NCBI RefSeq assembly: GCF_022919095.1
Contig: NZ_CP095073.1
Location: 4,165,001-4,229,000 of the forward strand
Source: Halobacillus salinarum
GTDB taxonomy: Bacteria > Bacillota > Bacilli > Bacillales > Halobacillaceae
DNA: 64,000 nt
Reading direction: 5' to 3'
The position numbers and the translations under genes are program-made. A model generated the notes under the pieces. The model ran no database searches. It was not told the origin of the DNA and saw only the letters and a list, made by a program, of their open reading frames with translations. Of this stretch, positions 48,554 through 57,377 are shown piece after piece; position 1 is the first letter of the stretch, and each line of letters begins with the position of its first letter.

Positions 48554-48686
48554 ATGTTTTTTACCAATGTTCTTGGAAAACAAGCATTTTGACAGGGCAG
48601 ACATCCCGTTTCGATGATTTATTTTTTTATCTTTAAATATTCGGATAAAGCCGAGCATATATTTAAAAACAAAGGAGGGGGTTTTA

Positions 48687-48884
48687 ATGAATAACAAAGT
48701 ATTTTTGTATCTGGCGTGTGTGTTTGCAGGGTTTGCGTTGTCGATACTGCCTGAAACAGGAACATTCTTAGATGATTTAGACACGTTCTTCTCAGTCGTC
48801 GGCTACATTGCCATGGCATTTTTCTCATTAGTACTTATTTATTTTGGTCTTCTCAGCTTCTTTAACAAAAACACTTCTATTTAA
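48687..48884 (+). CDS. Small two-helix membrane protein
   Basis: A 65-residue protein with two hydrophobic helices (about 5-20 and 35-57) joined by the acidic loop ETGTFLDDLDTFF. AAAGGAGGGGG is eight bases upstream of the ATG, a very strong ribosome site, and a terminator follows, so it is almost certainly expressed. I recognise no family and assign no function. It is isolated: about 130 bases follow the terminator of the candidate small transcript, and the next gene is on the other strand. Confidence 0.75.
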   Translation: MNNKVFLYLACVFAGFALSILPETGTFLDDLDTFFSVVGYIAMAFFSLVLIYFGLLSFFNKNTSI

Positions 48885-48889
48885 ACCTT

Positions 48890-48926
48890 AAACAGGAGGT
48901 GGATCATCCGCCTCCTGTTTCTTTTT
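48890..48926. terminator. Terminator between small membrane protein and acetyltransferase genes
   Basis: AAACAGGAGG and CCTCCTGTTT perfect arms with an 11-base loop, followed by CTTTTTG. Confidence 0.88.
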
Positions 48927-49383
48927 GAAAAAAATGATTGTTTTCCTGCTTTACAAACCCTAACGAATGAAAAAAATTTGCTAATCCTTCGCTGCCCTCT
49001 GGAAGTGTTACTTCCATACGATCTGCTCCTTGTGTGTTCATCCACTTTTCTATTTCCTTACAGAGCTTCGTGCCTATTCCCTCCCTGCGAAAAAACTCTT
49101 CTACAAATATTTCATTTATTCGTCCAACTGTCTGCTGCTTGTCATTAGTAACGATACAGCCTAAAACATAGCCCGCCATCTGCCCATGATGTTCAGCAAA
49201 TAACAAACTTTGGTCGCGCTGTTCCGCTATTAATTGATCGGCTGCCCATTCTTTTCGAAGCCTCAATCTATTCGGTGTACGGTCCTCTTTCTTCCCGTTT
49301 CTAGAAACTGCCCGCTCGAATTCAATCGCATATCTTGTGAAATGGATTAAGTCTTTGTTCATCGGCTTTCTAACAGTTAGCAT
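48904..49383 (-). CDS. GNAT family N-acetyltransferase
   Basis: A 159-residue GNAT protein. Motif A, which binds acetyl-CoA, is INEIFVEEFFRREGIGTKLC near residues 92-111, and the following helix has EKWMNTQGADRMEVTLP with NFFHSLGFVKQ. Such enzymes acetylate small molecules or protein termini; the target is unknown. The terminator for the small membrane gene overlaps its 3' end, including the stop. It is 21 bases downstream of another acetyltransferase-like gene, so the two probably form an operon. Confidence 0.85.
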   Translation of the reverse strand: MLTVRKPMNKDLIHFTRYAIEFERAVSRNGKKEDRTPNRLRLRKEWAADQLIAEQRDQSLLFAEHHGQMAGYVLGCIVTNDKQQTVGRINEIFVEEFFRREGIGTKLCKEIEKWMNTQGADRMEVTLPEGSEGLANFFHSLGFVKQENNHFFQKETGGG

Positions 49384-49404
49384 TAAATGTCACCTCCCAA
49401 AACC

Positions 49405-49653
49405 TCAACGATTCCTTAATACTTCTTTGGCAAAGGAACAAACGGGAACAATTTCCAATCGATGATCTTCCGCATATTGTTCTGCATAACGTACAAGTTC
49501 TGTAGCTAGTCCCTTTCCCCGTTCCTCCGGATGAACGATTGTATGAGTAATGATCATATCTTCACCACGCTCTTCAAACTTCAACTCAGCTGCCGGCTCC
49601 ATAGGATCACCTACATAAAAACGCTCTTTTTCCATCTTTATTTTTTCGTTCAT
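49405..49653 (-). CDS. Short GNAT-like acetyltransferase (YjdJ type)
   Basis: An 82-residue protein of the small GNAT subgroup (YjdJ/NATD1-like). ITHTIVHPEERGKGLATELV is the acetyl-CoA motif and IVPVCSFAKEVL ends the fold. The length is normal for the family, which has a shortened GNAT core. Function is unknown. The start has GAGGATGAAAAAG upstream. It is followed by the larger GNAT gene. Confidence 0.85.
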   Translation of the reverse strand: MNEKIKMEKERFYVGDPMEPAAELKFEERGEDMIITHTIVHPEERGKGLATELVRYAEQYAEDHRLEIVPVCSFAKEVLRNR

Positions 49654-49780
49654 TCTTTTTCATCCTCCTCTTCGAACTAATATTCCTGATTTGCTGTCAT
49701 TGTAGCACGTTTCACCCCTCTGGCATAAAGGAAGAAGAATACAGAAAACTTTGATAAAATAAAGACTACGAGGTGATAGA

Positions 49781-50563
49781 ATGACAGTGAAAATTGGTAT
49801 TATTCAAATGGATATTGCGTTTGGACAACCCGAAAAAAATCGTCACGCTGCAAAGAGTGCCATTGAAAAGGCAGCGGAAAAAGGTGCGGAATTTATTTTG
49901 CTTCCTGAATTATGGACGACCGGTTACGATCTCAGCCGGTTTCCTTCCATCGCAGAAACGCTTGAAGGTCCGACCCATCAATTGCTGAAAGAACTGTGCC
50001 AAGCCCATGAAATAACGATTGCTGGCTCTGTGGCAGAAAAAGATAATGGACACTTTTATAATACGTTTGTCGTTTATGATCCATCTGGGGAAAGAAAGGC
50101 TTATTATCGCAAAGTCCACCTCTTTCGTTTGATGGATGAGGAGAAATTTTTACACGCGGGAGATAAAGAAGGGCTCTTTGAACTGAATGGAACTCCTATG
50201 GCCGGCGTCATTTGCTATGATATTCGTTTTCCTGAATGGATACGTACCCATATGCTTGAAGGATCACGAGCTCTTTGTGTCGTAGCGGAATGGCCGAAGC
50301 CGAGGGTTGATCACTGGAGAAGTCTTTTAATCAGCCGTGCGATTGAAAACCAGACATTCGTGATCGCCTGCAACCGTATCGGCAGCGATCCTAACAATAC
50401 TTTCGGCGGGCATTCAATTATTATTGATCCGTGGGGAAATATTGTTGCTGAAGGCTCTGAAGAAGAAGAGATCCTTACGGGAGATATTGATTTTTCAGCT
50501 GTAGAAGCCATTCGGGAACAAATTCCTATTTTCAGGGACCGTCGTCCTGACCTATACAAGTAA
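49781..50563 (+). CDS. Carbon-nitrogen hydrolase (omega-amidase, MtnU/YkrU-like)
   Basis: A 260-residue nitrilase-family enzyme. The catalytic triad is visible: Glu in ILLPELWTTGYD (near 43), Lys in YYRKVHLF (near 109) and Cys in VICYDIRFPEW (near 144). The last motif and length fit omega-amidases such as MtnU, which hydrolyse alpha-ketoglutaramate or 2-oxo-4-methylthiobutyramide acids after transamination. An MtnE-like aminotransferase gene lies 3.5 kb away, but no other methionine-salvage gene is here. GAGGTGATAGA precedes the ATG. Confidence 0.87.
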   Translation: MTVKIGIIQMDIAFGQPEKNRHAAKSAIEKAAEKGAEFILLPELWTTGYDLSRFPSIAETLEGPTHQLLKELCQAHEITIAGSVAEKDNGHFYNTFVVYDPSGERKAYYRKVHLFRLMDEEKFLHAGDKEGLFELNGTPMAGVICYDIRFPEWIRTHMLEGSRALCVVAEWPKPRVDHWRSLLISRAIENQTFVIACNRIGSDPNNTFGGHSIIIDPWGNIVAEGSEEEEILTGDIDFSAVEAIREQIPIFRDRRPDLYK

Positions 50564-50599
50564 TCGTTTGGGAGATTAACCAAAGTGAGGAGTTCCCTT

Positions 50600-50827
50600 A
50601 TGAATATACTAATGAAAATTGTTGAGGCTCTTATTATCTGTGGAATTTTTTCATTGGCCGTCACTGCATTAGTATTAGTCATCTTCTGGTACCCCCAGCA
50701 AAAGAAAAAGCGTGGCATTCAAAAAATTAAAAGCTGGGAATATGGAATCATAACTGTGTTGTCGCTGGCGATTATCCTTGTGGCCGTCGCTGTGAGCACC
50801 GTTGTCATTCAGATTTTTCAATCCTAA
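50600..50827 (+). CDS. Small two-helix membrane protein
   Basis: A 75-residue protein with two hydrophobic helices (about 8-30 and 48-70) and a basic middle loop (QQKKKRGIQKIKSWEY). GAGGAG is seven bases before the ATG at 50600; the GTG five codons earlier overlaps this site. I recognise no family. It starts 37 bases after the omega-amidase stop and so may be co-transcribed with it. The function is unknown. Confidence 0.7.
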   Translation: MNILMKIVEALIICGIFSLAVTALVLVIFWYPQQKKKRGIQKIKSWEYGIITVLSLAIILVAVAVSTVVIQIFQS

Positions 50828-50939
50828 CAAGGAGGATTTTGAAAACCTGGATGATGAACCGGTCAGGAAGGAACCTTTTCAGACGAACAGCAGAAGAATA
50901 TATGTAGCAATTACATGGTTTTGTCAGGAAATTCTAGCT

Positions 50940-50992
50940 CCTAAAAATAAACAATCGAGCAGAAATCGTTGGTGATTTCGTACTCGATTGTT
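50940..50992 (-). terminator. Terminator of nos
   Basis: ACAATCGAG and CTCGATTGT arms with an inner GAAATC/GATTTC stem, followed by TTTATTTTTAG on the minus strand. Confidence 0.85.
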
Positions 50993-51024
50993 CCTGCTTG
51001 GATGTTTTTTCTACTCGCTTTGAT

Positions 51025-52104
51025 TTAAAAAGGAGTTTCCTGATAAAAATAATTCGGCGTATCCATCCGGTCCTCATAGGAGCTGTGGAAAATATGGGTG
51101 GTTGCAGGGGATACTGGAGGGATTAACCATGTCCAGTCCCCTGTAGCTTCGCGTCCGCACGAATGTTCTTTTTTCTCAAACAGCTGAAACTGCTGGGCAG
51201 CTGTATGGTGATCGACCATGCTGACTTTGTCCTCTTTAAAGGAATATAACACGGCTTGGTTCAGCTCTAATAAAGCACGGTCTTTCCACAATGAGGTATT
51301 TCTTTTTGTATTCAGCCCCATAGCTTCTGCCACGACAGGAAGCAGATCATATCGAAATTCATCAGCCAAATTCCGGGCACCGATTTCTGTTTCCATGTAC
51401 CAGCCGTTAAACGGCGCAGCAATATAATCAATCCCGCCGATTTCCAGCCGCATATCGGAAATAATTGGAACCGCATACCATTTTAAATCAAGATCCTTGA
51501 ACCAATCATAGTCCGGATGACGCAAAGGAACTTCGACCACCTTTTCCTCAGGGATTTCATACCATCTCGGTGTTTCGTTATTCACCTGGATGACTAGCGG
51601 AAGAATATCGAAGGAGGTTTCTTTCCCTTTCCAACCCAGAGCCTCACATTTTTGGGTAAATTCTACCGAGGCGGGGTCACCAATAACTCCGTGCTCGCGT
51701 TTGTAGCCAGCATAACGAAGGAGTTGATGGTTCCATATTCTTACCTGCATCTTTTCACTCTTTGGCTTGAAAATCGAAATAGTGGAACGGATTCTTCCTT
51801 TATTAGTTGCGTAGTCCAAATGATCCAGTAGAGCATCCTTAATTTCTTCGGGGTTGTTCAAGCTTCTGTGATCAAACACTTGGAGGCTTTTCCAAAACAA
51901 CCGGCCGATACAGCGGTTGCTGTTTCTCCAGGCCATTCGCGCCCCGTGTTCAAGTTCCTCATAGTTGTGTTCATACGTTCCTGTTGCACTTATCGCTTCT
52001 TTTATCTCTAACAGCCTTTTCTCCAACTGTTCATTGCTTTTTCCTAATTCCTCATAGCATTGACGAATAAACTGTTCGGCTTGTTGTAATCGTTCTTTAT
52101 TCAC
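51025..52104 (-). CDS. nos: Bacterial nitric oxide synthase (oxygenase domain)
   Basis: A 359-residue NOS oxygenase with no reductase domain, as in Bacillus. The heme-thiolate cysteine is in [13 protein letters not shown] (Cys65), GHGAR-like LEHGARMAW precedes it, and the substrate Glu is in [14 protein letters not shown] near residue 240. The pterin region [12 protein letters not shown] closes the protein. It makes NO and citrulline from arginine using a flavodoxin partner. The start is GTG at 52104 with AGGGGGA seven bases upstream; the ATG 12 codons earlier has no ribosome site. It is monocistronic. Confidence 0.93.
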   Translation of the reverse strand: MNKERLQQAEQFIRQCYEELGKSNEQLEKRLLEIKEAISATGTYEHNYEELEHGARMAWRNSNRCIGRLFWKSLQVFDHRSLNNPEEIKDALLDHLDYATNKGRIRSTISIFKPKSEKMQVRIWNHQLLRYAGYKREHGVIGDPASVEFTQKCEALGWKGKETSFDILPLVIQVNNETPRWYEIPEEKVVEVPLRHPDYDWFKDLDLKWYAVPIISDMRLEIGGIDYIAAPFNGWYMETEIGARNLADEFRYDLLPVVAEAMGLNTKRNTSLWKDRALLELNQAVLYSFKEDKVSMVDHHTAAQQFQLFEKKEHSCGREATGDWTWLIPPVSPATTHIFHSSYEDRMDTPNYFYQETPF

Positions 52105-52194
52105 AGCCTTATCCCCCTGTATACTTCGTTGCTCCTCCATACTACCATATTTCCCATGTTACACTCGACTGTGCCATCTTCGATTAGATGCCAA

Positions 52195-52230
52195 CATAAA
52201 AAAGCAGCTAATCTGACCACAGATAGCTGC
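52195..52230 (-). terminator. Terminator of the zinc-ribbon gene
   Basis: GCAGCT-ATCTG, loop, CAGAT-AGCTGC arms followed by TTTTTTATG on the minus strand. Confidence 0.8.
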
Positions 52231-52262
52231 CGCTTCGCCTATAGGCTTTAATTGTTTTTTTC

Positions 52263-52463
52263 TCAGCCAAAGAACAAGTCTAAGATATTGCTTCCTTTTG
52301 ATGCTTGCTGGTTATAAAACTCTGAATACCCGCATTTCTTGCAATACACTACTGTGAATTTATTATTTTGGACATCCAGCATCTTAGATAAACCAGATCC
52401 TGTCATGGAGACATCCTTTTGGCCTGCATCTTGACTTCCGCATTTTACGCACCCTTCACTCAT
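52263..52463 (-). CDS. Small zinc-ribbon protein
   Basis: A 66-residue protein with two CxxC knuckles, CVKCG near residue 5 and YCKKCGYSEFY near residue 41, forming a zinc ribbon like the nucleic-acid-binding Zn-ribbon proteins found in many Firmicutes. Function is unknown. The C terminus ILDLFFG is hydrophobic and conserved in such proteins. AAAGGAGGATTTTTTT precedes the ATG. It is 59 bases downstream of the CoA-disulfide reductase gene in the same direction, so an operon is possible. Confidence 0.8.
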   Translation of the reverse strand: MSEGCVKCGSQDAGQKDVSMTGSGLSKMLDVQNNKFTVVYCKKCGYSEFYNQQASKGSNILDLFFG

Positions 52464-52522
52464 AAAAAAATCCTCCTTTAAGTATTCTAACTATCAACTA
52501 CGGAATAGTATCGGAAAAAGTT

Positions 52523-53854
52523 TCATTTTGCTTTGCGCGCTGCCTGCTGCACAGGGTCCCACACACTGTTATAAGGAGGAGCATAAGCAAGATCAAGATC
52601 AAGAAGCTCCTCTACAGTCATCTTGTGAAAAAGCGCTGTGGCCAGAACATCAATTCGTTTATCTGCCCCTTCCCGACCAATCACTTGTCCTCCTAGCAAC
52701 ATTCTTTTATCTTTGTGATACAGCAATTTTATGGTTAACTCATCCCCTGAAGAATAGTAGCCCGCAGCTGCTGTAGAATTGGTGGTAATTGTTTGATAAG
52801 GAATATGGCTTTGAACAGCTTCTTTTTCGGACAATCCGGTTCTTGCCAACGTTAAATCAAAAAATTTCAAGATGGAAGTACCGACAATTCCTTTGAATGG
52901 TTTTCGGATGTTGACCATATTCAAACCAGCTACTTGACCTTGTTTATTCGCATGAGTTCCAAGTGGGACATAATCGTTCGTATGTTTAATCCGGTGGTAC
53001 TGTGTGGCACAGTCACCAGCAGCAAAGATATCGTGGATACTTGTTTCCATAAAAGCGTTCACTTGAATGGCGCCCTGATAACTCGTATAAATTCCCGTAT
53101 CCTCTAAAAACGAGGTGTTTGGAACAACCCCTGCAGCGACGAGCACAAGGTCTGTTTCATATTCTCCACGGTCAGTGACGATCGTCTCTACCCTTGTATT
53201 TCCTTTAAACTCTTCGACTGATTCATTTAGGTTCAATTGTATTCTATTCCGTTCAGCTTCTTCGTGGATAAGTTCTCCCATATCCTTATCAAACAACTTC
53301 GCCAGCTGTGAGCCTCGGTCGATGATTCTTATCTGCTTATTTCTGGCTGCAAAGGCTTCAGCCATTTCCAAACCAATATATCCCCCGCCTACGATCGTGA
53401 CTGTTTGGACGCGGTGATCCATACTTTGAATAATCTTCTCTATGTCTGGAATGGTTTTTAATGAATAAATTCCCTGTAATTGTTTTCCTTCCCATGGGGG
53501 GACAACCGGGTCTGCACCAGTGGCGATTAGCAGCCGGTCATATTTTTCCTGAAAGGGCTTTCCCGAGTGATGGTCTGTTCCAAAAACAATTTTATGGTCA
53601 CAGTCCACTTTGGTTACCTCATGACGGGTGCGAGCATCAATACCGTATTGATCTCGAAACGTTTCCGGTGTCCTGGCAATCAATCGATCTGTAGAATCAA
53701 CATCACCGCTAAGAACATAAGGCAGTCCGCATTGTCCGTACGAGTAAATTTCTCCACGCTCCAGCGTGACGATTTCATGACCTTCACTATTTCTTACCAT
53801 TTGCATGGCAGCGCTCATTCCCGCTGCATCTCCCCCAATAATAACAAATTTCAT
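52523..53854 (-). CDS. CoA-disulfide reductase
   Basis: A 443-residue flavoprotein of the single-cysteine group. FAD motif IIGGDAAGMSAAM is at the N terminus, the redox cysteine is Cys42 in YSYGQCGLPYVL, the NAD(P) motif TIVGGGYIGLEMAEAF is near residue 155, and DIFAAGDCATQ near residue 275. Cys42 and its context match CoA-disulfide reductases, which keep CoASH reduced, a main thiol in Firmicutes along with bacillithiol. There is no C-terminal rhodanese domain. The start at 53854 follows AAGGGGCTGAATAT; 19 upstream codons are not supported. Confidence 0.88.
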   Translation of the reverse strand: MKFVIIGGDAAGMSAAMQMVRNSEGHEIVTLERGEIYSYGQCGLPYVLSGDVDSTDRLIARTPETFRDQYGIDARTRHEVTKVDCDHKIVFGTDHHSGKPFQEKYDRLLIATGADPVVPPWEGKQLQGIYSLKTIPDIEKIIQSMDHRVQTVTIVGGGYIGLEMAEAFAARNKQIRIIDRGSQLAKLFDKDMGELIHEEAERNRIQLNLNESVEEFKGNTRVETIVTDRGEYETDLVLVAAGVVPNTSFLEDTGIYTSYQGAIQVNAFMETSIHDIFAAGDCATQYHRIKHTNDYVPLGTHANKQGQVAGLNMVNIRKPFKGIVGTSILKFFDLTLARTGLSEKEAVQSHIPYQTITTNSTAAAGYYSSGDELTIKLLYHKDKRMLLGGQVIGREGADKRIDVLATALFHKMTVEELLDLDLAYAPPYNSVWDPVQQAARKAK

Positions 53855-53955
53855 ATATTCAGCCCCTTCTATACACAAATCTCTACCTTTATCTTTACCC
53901 AAATTCAGCAAAAAGCAAAAGAACAGCGGATTATTTTATAAAAAACAGAAACCCC

Positions 53956-53984
53956 TTTACAAAAAAGAGAACTAACGATATGAT
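53956..53984 (+). promoter_or_regulatory. Sigma-A promoter of the mtnE-like gene
   Basis: TTTACA (53956-53961), 17 bases, TATGAT (53979-53984). No S-box is present upstream, unlike mtn genes of B. subtilis. Confidence 0.8.
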
Positions 53985-54029
53985 CTGTTATTAGACTTTT
54001 CAAAATAATTAAAACAAAGGCGGGATGAC

Positions 54030-55208
54030 ATGAAACAATTTCCTCAATCTCAATTGCTCAAGCGTCTGCCTGATCAATTCTTTGCTGACTTAGTCAAAAA
54101 GCTGAATGCCTATAAAGCTAAAGGACATGATTTACTGAATTTGGGTCAAGGGAATCCCGACCAGCCTACCCCTGAGCATATCGTTAAAGCCTTGCAGGAA
54201 GCTACAGAAAAACCGATGTATCACAAATACCCTCCTTTTCAGGGTTTTGATTACTTAAAAGAAGCCGTTGCAAAGTTTTATAAAAGAGAATACGACGTAG
54301 ACGTAGATGCTGAAACAGAGGTTGCCATAATGTTTGGAAGTAAAACCGGACTCGTTGAATTAAGTCAATGCTTTCTTGATGAGGGAGATGCCGCATTAAT
54401 TCCTGACCCTGGATATCCGGATTATTGGTCCGGCGTTGCTATGGCCAATGCAAAATTAGTCCCCATGCCGTTATTGAAGGAAAACGACTTTCTTCCTGAT
54501 TATAGTGCCATAGATAAAGAAGATCTGGAAAAAGCGAAACTGATGTTTTTGAACTATCCGAACAATCCTACTTCTGCAATCGCAGATCAGGCTTTTTTTG
54601 AAAAAACCATTCAATTTGCAGACCAGCATGACATTTGTGTCGTTCACGACTTTGCCTATGGAGCAATAGGATTTGATGGGGAAAAACCGATCAGCTTTCT
54701 CCAGGTTCCCGGCGCAAAGGATGTAGGCGTGGAAATCTACACATTGTCCAAAACCTACAATATGGCTGGCTGGCGTATTGCTTTTGCTGTCGGAAACAAA
54801 AGCGTAATCGAAGCGATTGAGCTTATACAGGATCATTACTATGTAAGTATTTTCGGAGCCCTGCAAGAGGCTGCTGCTTCAGCTCTGCTTGAATCTCAGG
54901 AATGTGTAACCGATTTGAAAGATATGTATGAAAAGCGACGCAATTTGTTAGTAGGAGGGCTTCAAAAACTAGGGTATGAAGTAGAACCGTGTAAAGGGTC
55001 CTTTTTCGTATGGATGAAGGTGCCGAAGGGATATTCTTCAGAATCCTTTGCAGATGCTCTGCTTGAAAACGCTGGTCTCTTTGTTGCTCCGGGGGTTGGG
55101 TTTGGAGCATCTGGAGAATCGTATGTAAGGATTGGATTGAACAATTCTACAGAGACATTAAAAGAAGCGGTTTCCAGATTTCAAACGTTTAAAGAGCTTC
55201 ATCAATAA
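54030..55208 (+). CDS. PLP-dependent aminotransferase (MtnE-like)
   Basis: A 392-residue fold type I aminotransferase. Key sites are GQGNPDQPTPEH near residue 40, LNYPNNPTSAI near residue 170, and the PLP lysine in YTLSKTYNMAGWR near residue 235. The whole length is closely like B. subtilis MtnE (YkrV), which transaminates ketomethylthiobutyrate to methionine with glutamine as donor. Some relatives are LL-diaminopimelate aminotransferases, so the substrate is not certain. It begins behind AAAGGCGGGATGAC. It is monocistronic with its own promoter and terminator. Confidence 0.87.
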   Translation: MKQFPQSQLLKRLPDQFFADLVKKLNAYKAKGHDLLNLGQGNPDQPTPEHIVKALQEATEKPMYHKYPPFQGFDYLKEAVAKFYKREYDVDVDAETEVAIMFGSKTGLVELSQCFLDEGDAALIPDPGYPDYWSGVAMANAKLVPMPLLKENDFLPDYSAIDKEDLEKAKLMFLNYPNNPTSAIADQAFFEKTIQFADQHDICVVHDFAYGAIGFDGEKPISFLQVPGAKDVGVEIYTLSKTYNMAGWRIAFAVGNKSVIEAIELIQDHYYVSIFGALQEAAASALLESQECVTDLKDMYEKRRNLLVGGLQKLGYEVEPCKGSFFVWMKVPKGYSSESFADALLENAGLFVAPGVGFGASGESYVRIGLNNSTETLKEAVSRFQTFKELHQ

Positions 55209-55212
55209 ATAA

Positions 55213-55240
55213 AGCCTGCCTCCATGGGCAGGCTCTTTCT
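55213..55240. terminator. Terminator after mtnE-like gene
   Basis: AGCCTGCC, loop TCCATG, GGCAGGCT, CTTTCTA; lies between converging genes. Confidence 0.85.
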
Positions 55241-55246
55241 ATCTGA

Positions 55247-56701
55247 TTACATCGGGTAATCCCGATACCCATTCATCACGCTGATCCATTTCACAGTGGT
55301 GAATTTCTCTAATGCCCAGTCCCCTCCAAAACGGCCTAGACCAGATGCTTTTTCTCCACCAAAGGCCACGTGGGCTTCATCGTTCACGGTTTGGTCATTT
55401 ACATGTATCATTCCTGTTTCCACTTGCTTGGCAAGTTCTACTGCACGGTGAATGTTTTTAGAAAAAATGGCGCCGCTTAAGCCGTAAAGTGATCCATTCG
55501 CTGTATCTATCGCTTCCTGTTCACTTGAAACCTTAATTACCGAAGCAACAGGACCAAACAGCTCATTTCTCGCAATAGGCATCTCAGACGTTACCTCTGT
55601 CAAAAGTGTCGGCACCATGACGTTGCCATCAAAGTCGCCTCCGAGCACTCTTTCTGCGCCTTCTTCAATACTCGCCTGCAGCGCTCTTTGTATTCTTTCT
55701 ATCGCTTCTTTATTTATAAGCGGTCCAATCATTGTTTCCTTTTCTGACGGATCTCCTGCTTTTATACCGGCTGCTTTTTGCCTGAACCGTTCTACGAATT
55801 CATCGTGGATTTTTTCATGTACGATTAGACGGTTTACCGCCATGCAAATTTGTCCTTGATGAAAGAAGTTTCCGAATGCGGCTGCCTCTGCTGCTTTTTC
55901 AAGATCCGCGTCCTCCAAAACGATCATAGCGTTGTTACCGCCAAGTTCAAGAGCAGTATCCTTAATATGTTTCCCCGCTAATTCGCCTATGCGGCTCCCT
56001 ACTTCAGTAGATCCTGTAAAAGAAATCAGTTTAGGGATCGGATGGGTAACAAATTCATCTCCAATTTCTGCACCCCTCCCTACGACCACATTCACCACTC
56101 CTTCAGGAAAGCCGGCTTGCTCAAACAATTCCGCAATGAACAAACCTGATGTTACCGGCGTCTCTGAAGCGGGCTTTACAACAACAGTGTTGCCCGTTGC
56201 CACTGCCGGAGCGATGGAGCGCATGGAAAGATGAAAAGGAAAATTCCACGGCCCTATGACTCCAATCACTCCTTTAGGATTGCGGTACACACGGTTTTCT
56301 TTCCCCGAGATATTAGAAGGCATAATTTCTCCTTTCACCCGGAATGGAAAGGAAGCTGACTCTTTAATAATGCCCATAGCGGTTTGATATTCCAGTTCTG
56401 CTTTGGTGAGGGTACTGCCCGCTTCTTTGACTAGCCAATCGATCAGTTCTTCTTTCCTTTCTTCCATTTTAACTACTAATTTCTCAAAACAGGCTGTTTT
56501 TTCTTGTGGAGTCAGGCTTGACCATTGCTTCTGAGCAAGACTTGCCGCTTTATAAGCTTCATCCAGATCTTCCTTATTTGCGGATGGAATCCGTGCAAGG
56601 GTCTGATCTGTATAAGGGTTCGTATTATTCACTAGTTTATCGCTAGAGCCATTTTTCCACGTTCCATTAATGTATTGCTGGGTAAATGTTTGCGGACTCA
56701 T
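55247..56701 (-). CDS. Aldehyde dehydrogenase
   Basis: A 484-residue NAD(P)-dependent aldehyde dehydrogenase. The catalytic Glu is in ALELGGNNAMIVLE near residue 255 and the nucleophile in FHQGQICMAVNRLIV near residue 285. The Asn in IGPWNFPFHLSM (about 155) and FTGSTEVGSRIG complete the signatures. It is similar to the YfmT/benzaldehyde dehydrogenase group, but the substrate is unknown. The start at 56701 follows AAGGAGGAACTATC; 13 upstream codons are not supported. Confidence 0.9.
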   Translation of the reverse strand: MSPQTFTQQYINGTWKNGSSDKLVNNTNPYTDQTLARIPSANKEDLDEAYKAASLAQKQWSSLTPQEKTACFEKLVVKMEERKEELIDWLVKEAGSTLTKAELEYQTAMGIIKESASFPFRVKGEIMPSNISGKENRVYRNPKGVIGVIGPWNFPFHLSMRSIAPAVATGNTVVVKPASETPVTSGLFIAELFEQAGFPEGVVNVVVGRGAEIGDEFVTHPIPKLISFTGSTEVGSRIGELAGKHIKDTALELGGNNAMIVLEDADLEKAAEAAAFGNFFHQGQICMAVNRLIVHEKIHDEFVERFRQKAAGIKAGDPSEKETMIGPLINKEAIERIQRALQASIEEGAERVLGGDFDGNVMVPTLLTEVTSEMPIARNELFGPVASVIKVSSEQEAIDTANGSLYGLSGAIFSKNIHRAVELAKQVETGMIHVNDQTVNDEAHVAFGGEKASGLGRFGGDWALEKFTTVKWISVMNGYRDYPM

Positions 56702-56771
56702 GATAGTTCCTCCTTGTGAGATATAACGTAGTGTCTCCATTCCACAAGGAGAGATCGATGAAACAAACCGG

Positions 56772-57215
56772 TTATAAACTCAACCTCATATCAACATGCG
56801 GGATTCCATCCTCCAAATAAACATCGGATACTTCTCTAAAACCGAAAGAACCGTAAAAATGCCTTAAGTGCTCCTGACCGTGGAGAAAGATAGAAGAAAC
56901 CCCCTGCTCTTCACTCAAATACTCGACCGCTTTATGAACCAGCTCCCGAGCGTACCCTTTTCCCCGGCTTTCCTTGGCGACAAGAATCCGGCCGATTGCA
57001 TAATCTTCTTCTTTCGTTAACGGAGGAACAATCCGGCAGTAAGCGAGGATTTCGCCATTATTCTCAAGCCATAAATGCAGACATTCCGGATCCCTGCCAT
57101 CTATTTCAGGATAGGGACACTCTTGCTCTACAACAAAAATGTTCGTCCGATGCTGCAAAATTTCATACAGCTGAATGGACGTTAAATCATTAAAATCCTT
57201 ATAATTCCACCTCAT
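56772..57215 (-). CDS. GNAT family acetyltransferase, ElaA-like
   Basis: A 147-residue ElaA-family GNAT protein. The N terminus has LTSIQLYEILQHRTNIFVVE and EIDGRDPECLHLW, the family signature, and IGRILVAKESRGKGYARELV is the acetyl-CoA site. HFYGSFGFREVSDVYLEDGIPH ends the fold. The substrate is unknown. The start at 57215 follows AAAGGAGAGGTATTG; the longer frame upstream is not used. It is 70 bases upstream of the aldehyde dehydrogenase gene in the same direction. Confidence 0.88.
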   Translation of the reverse strand: MRWNYKDFNDLTSIQLYEILQHRTNIFVVEQECPYPEIDGRDPECLHLWLENNGEILAYCRIVPPLTKEEDYAIGRILVAKESRGKGYARELVHKAVEYLSEEQGVSSIFLHGQEHLRHFYGSFGFREVSDVYLEDGIPHVDMRLSL

Positions 57216-57318
57216 CAATACCTCTCCTTTCAATAGCTTTCTTACTAGTTTACTATAGGTTGTTTCTTGATGCTGTCTCACCACACGTTCAAAAATTTTA
57301 TCAAGATAATAATTTGAC

Positions 57319-57343
57319 GTTTGATGGCTTCTTCAGCGGGAAT
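57319..57343 (+). promoter_or_regulatory. Candidate sigma-B promoter of DUF2254 copy 2
   Basis: GTTTGA (57319-57324), 13 bases, GGGAAT (57338-57343), one mismatch from GTTTAA-N13-GGGWAW. The -10 ends 34 bases before the start codon. Confidence 0.55.
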
Positions 57344-57377
57344 ACATAGGTTACATTATTAAGGAGGATTTTTATGT

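Noticed and set aside
48536-48784. Minus-strand open frames over the small membrane protein gene
   Set aside because: They are antisense to the terminator and to the 65-residue gene, which has a far stronger ribosome site.
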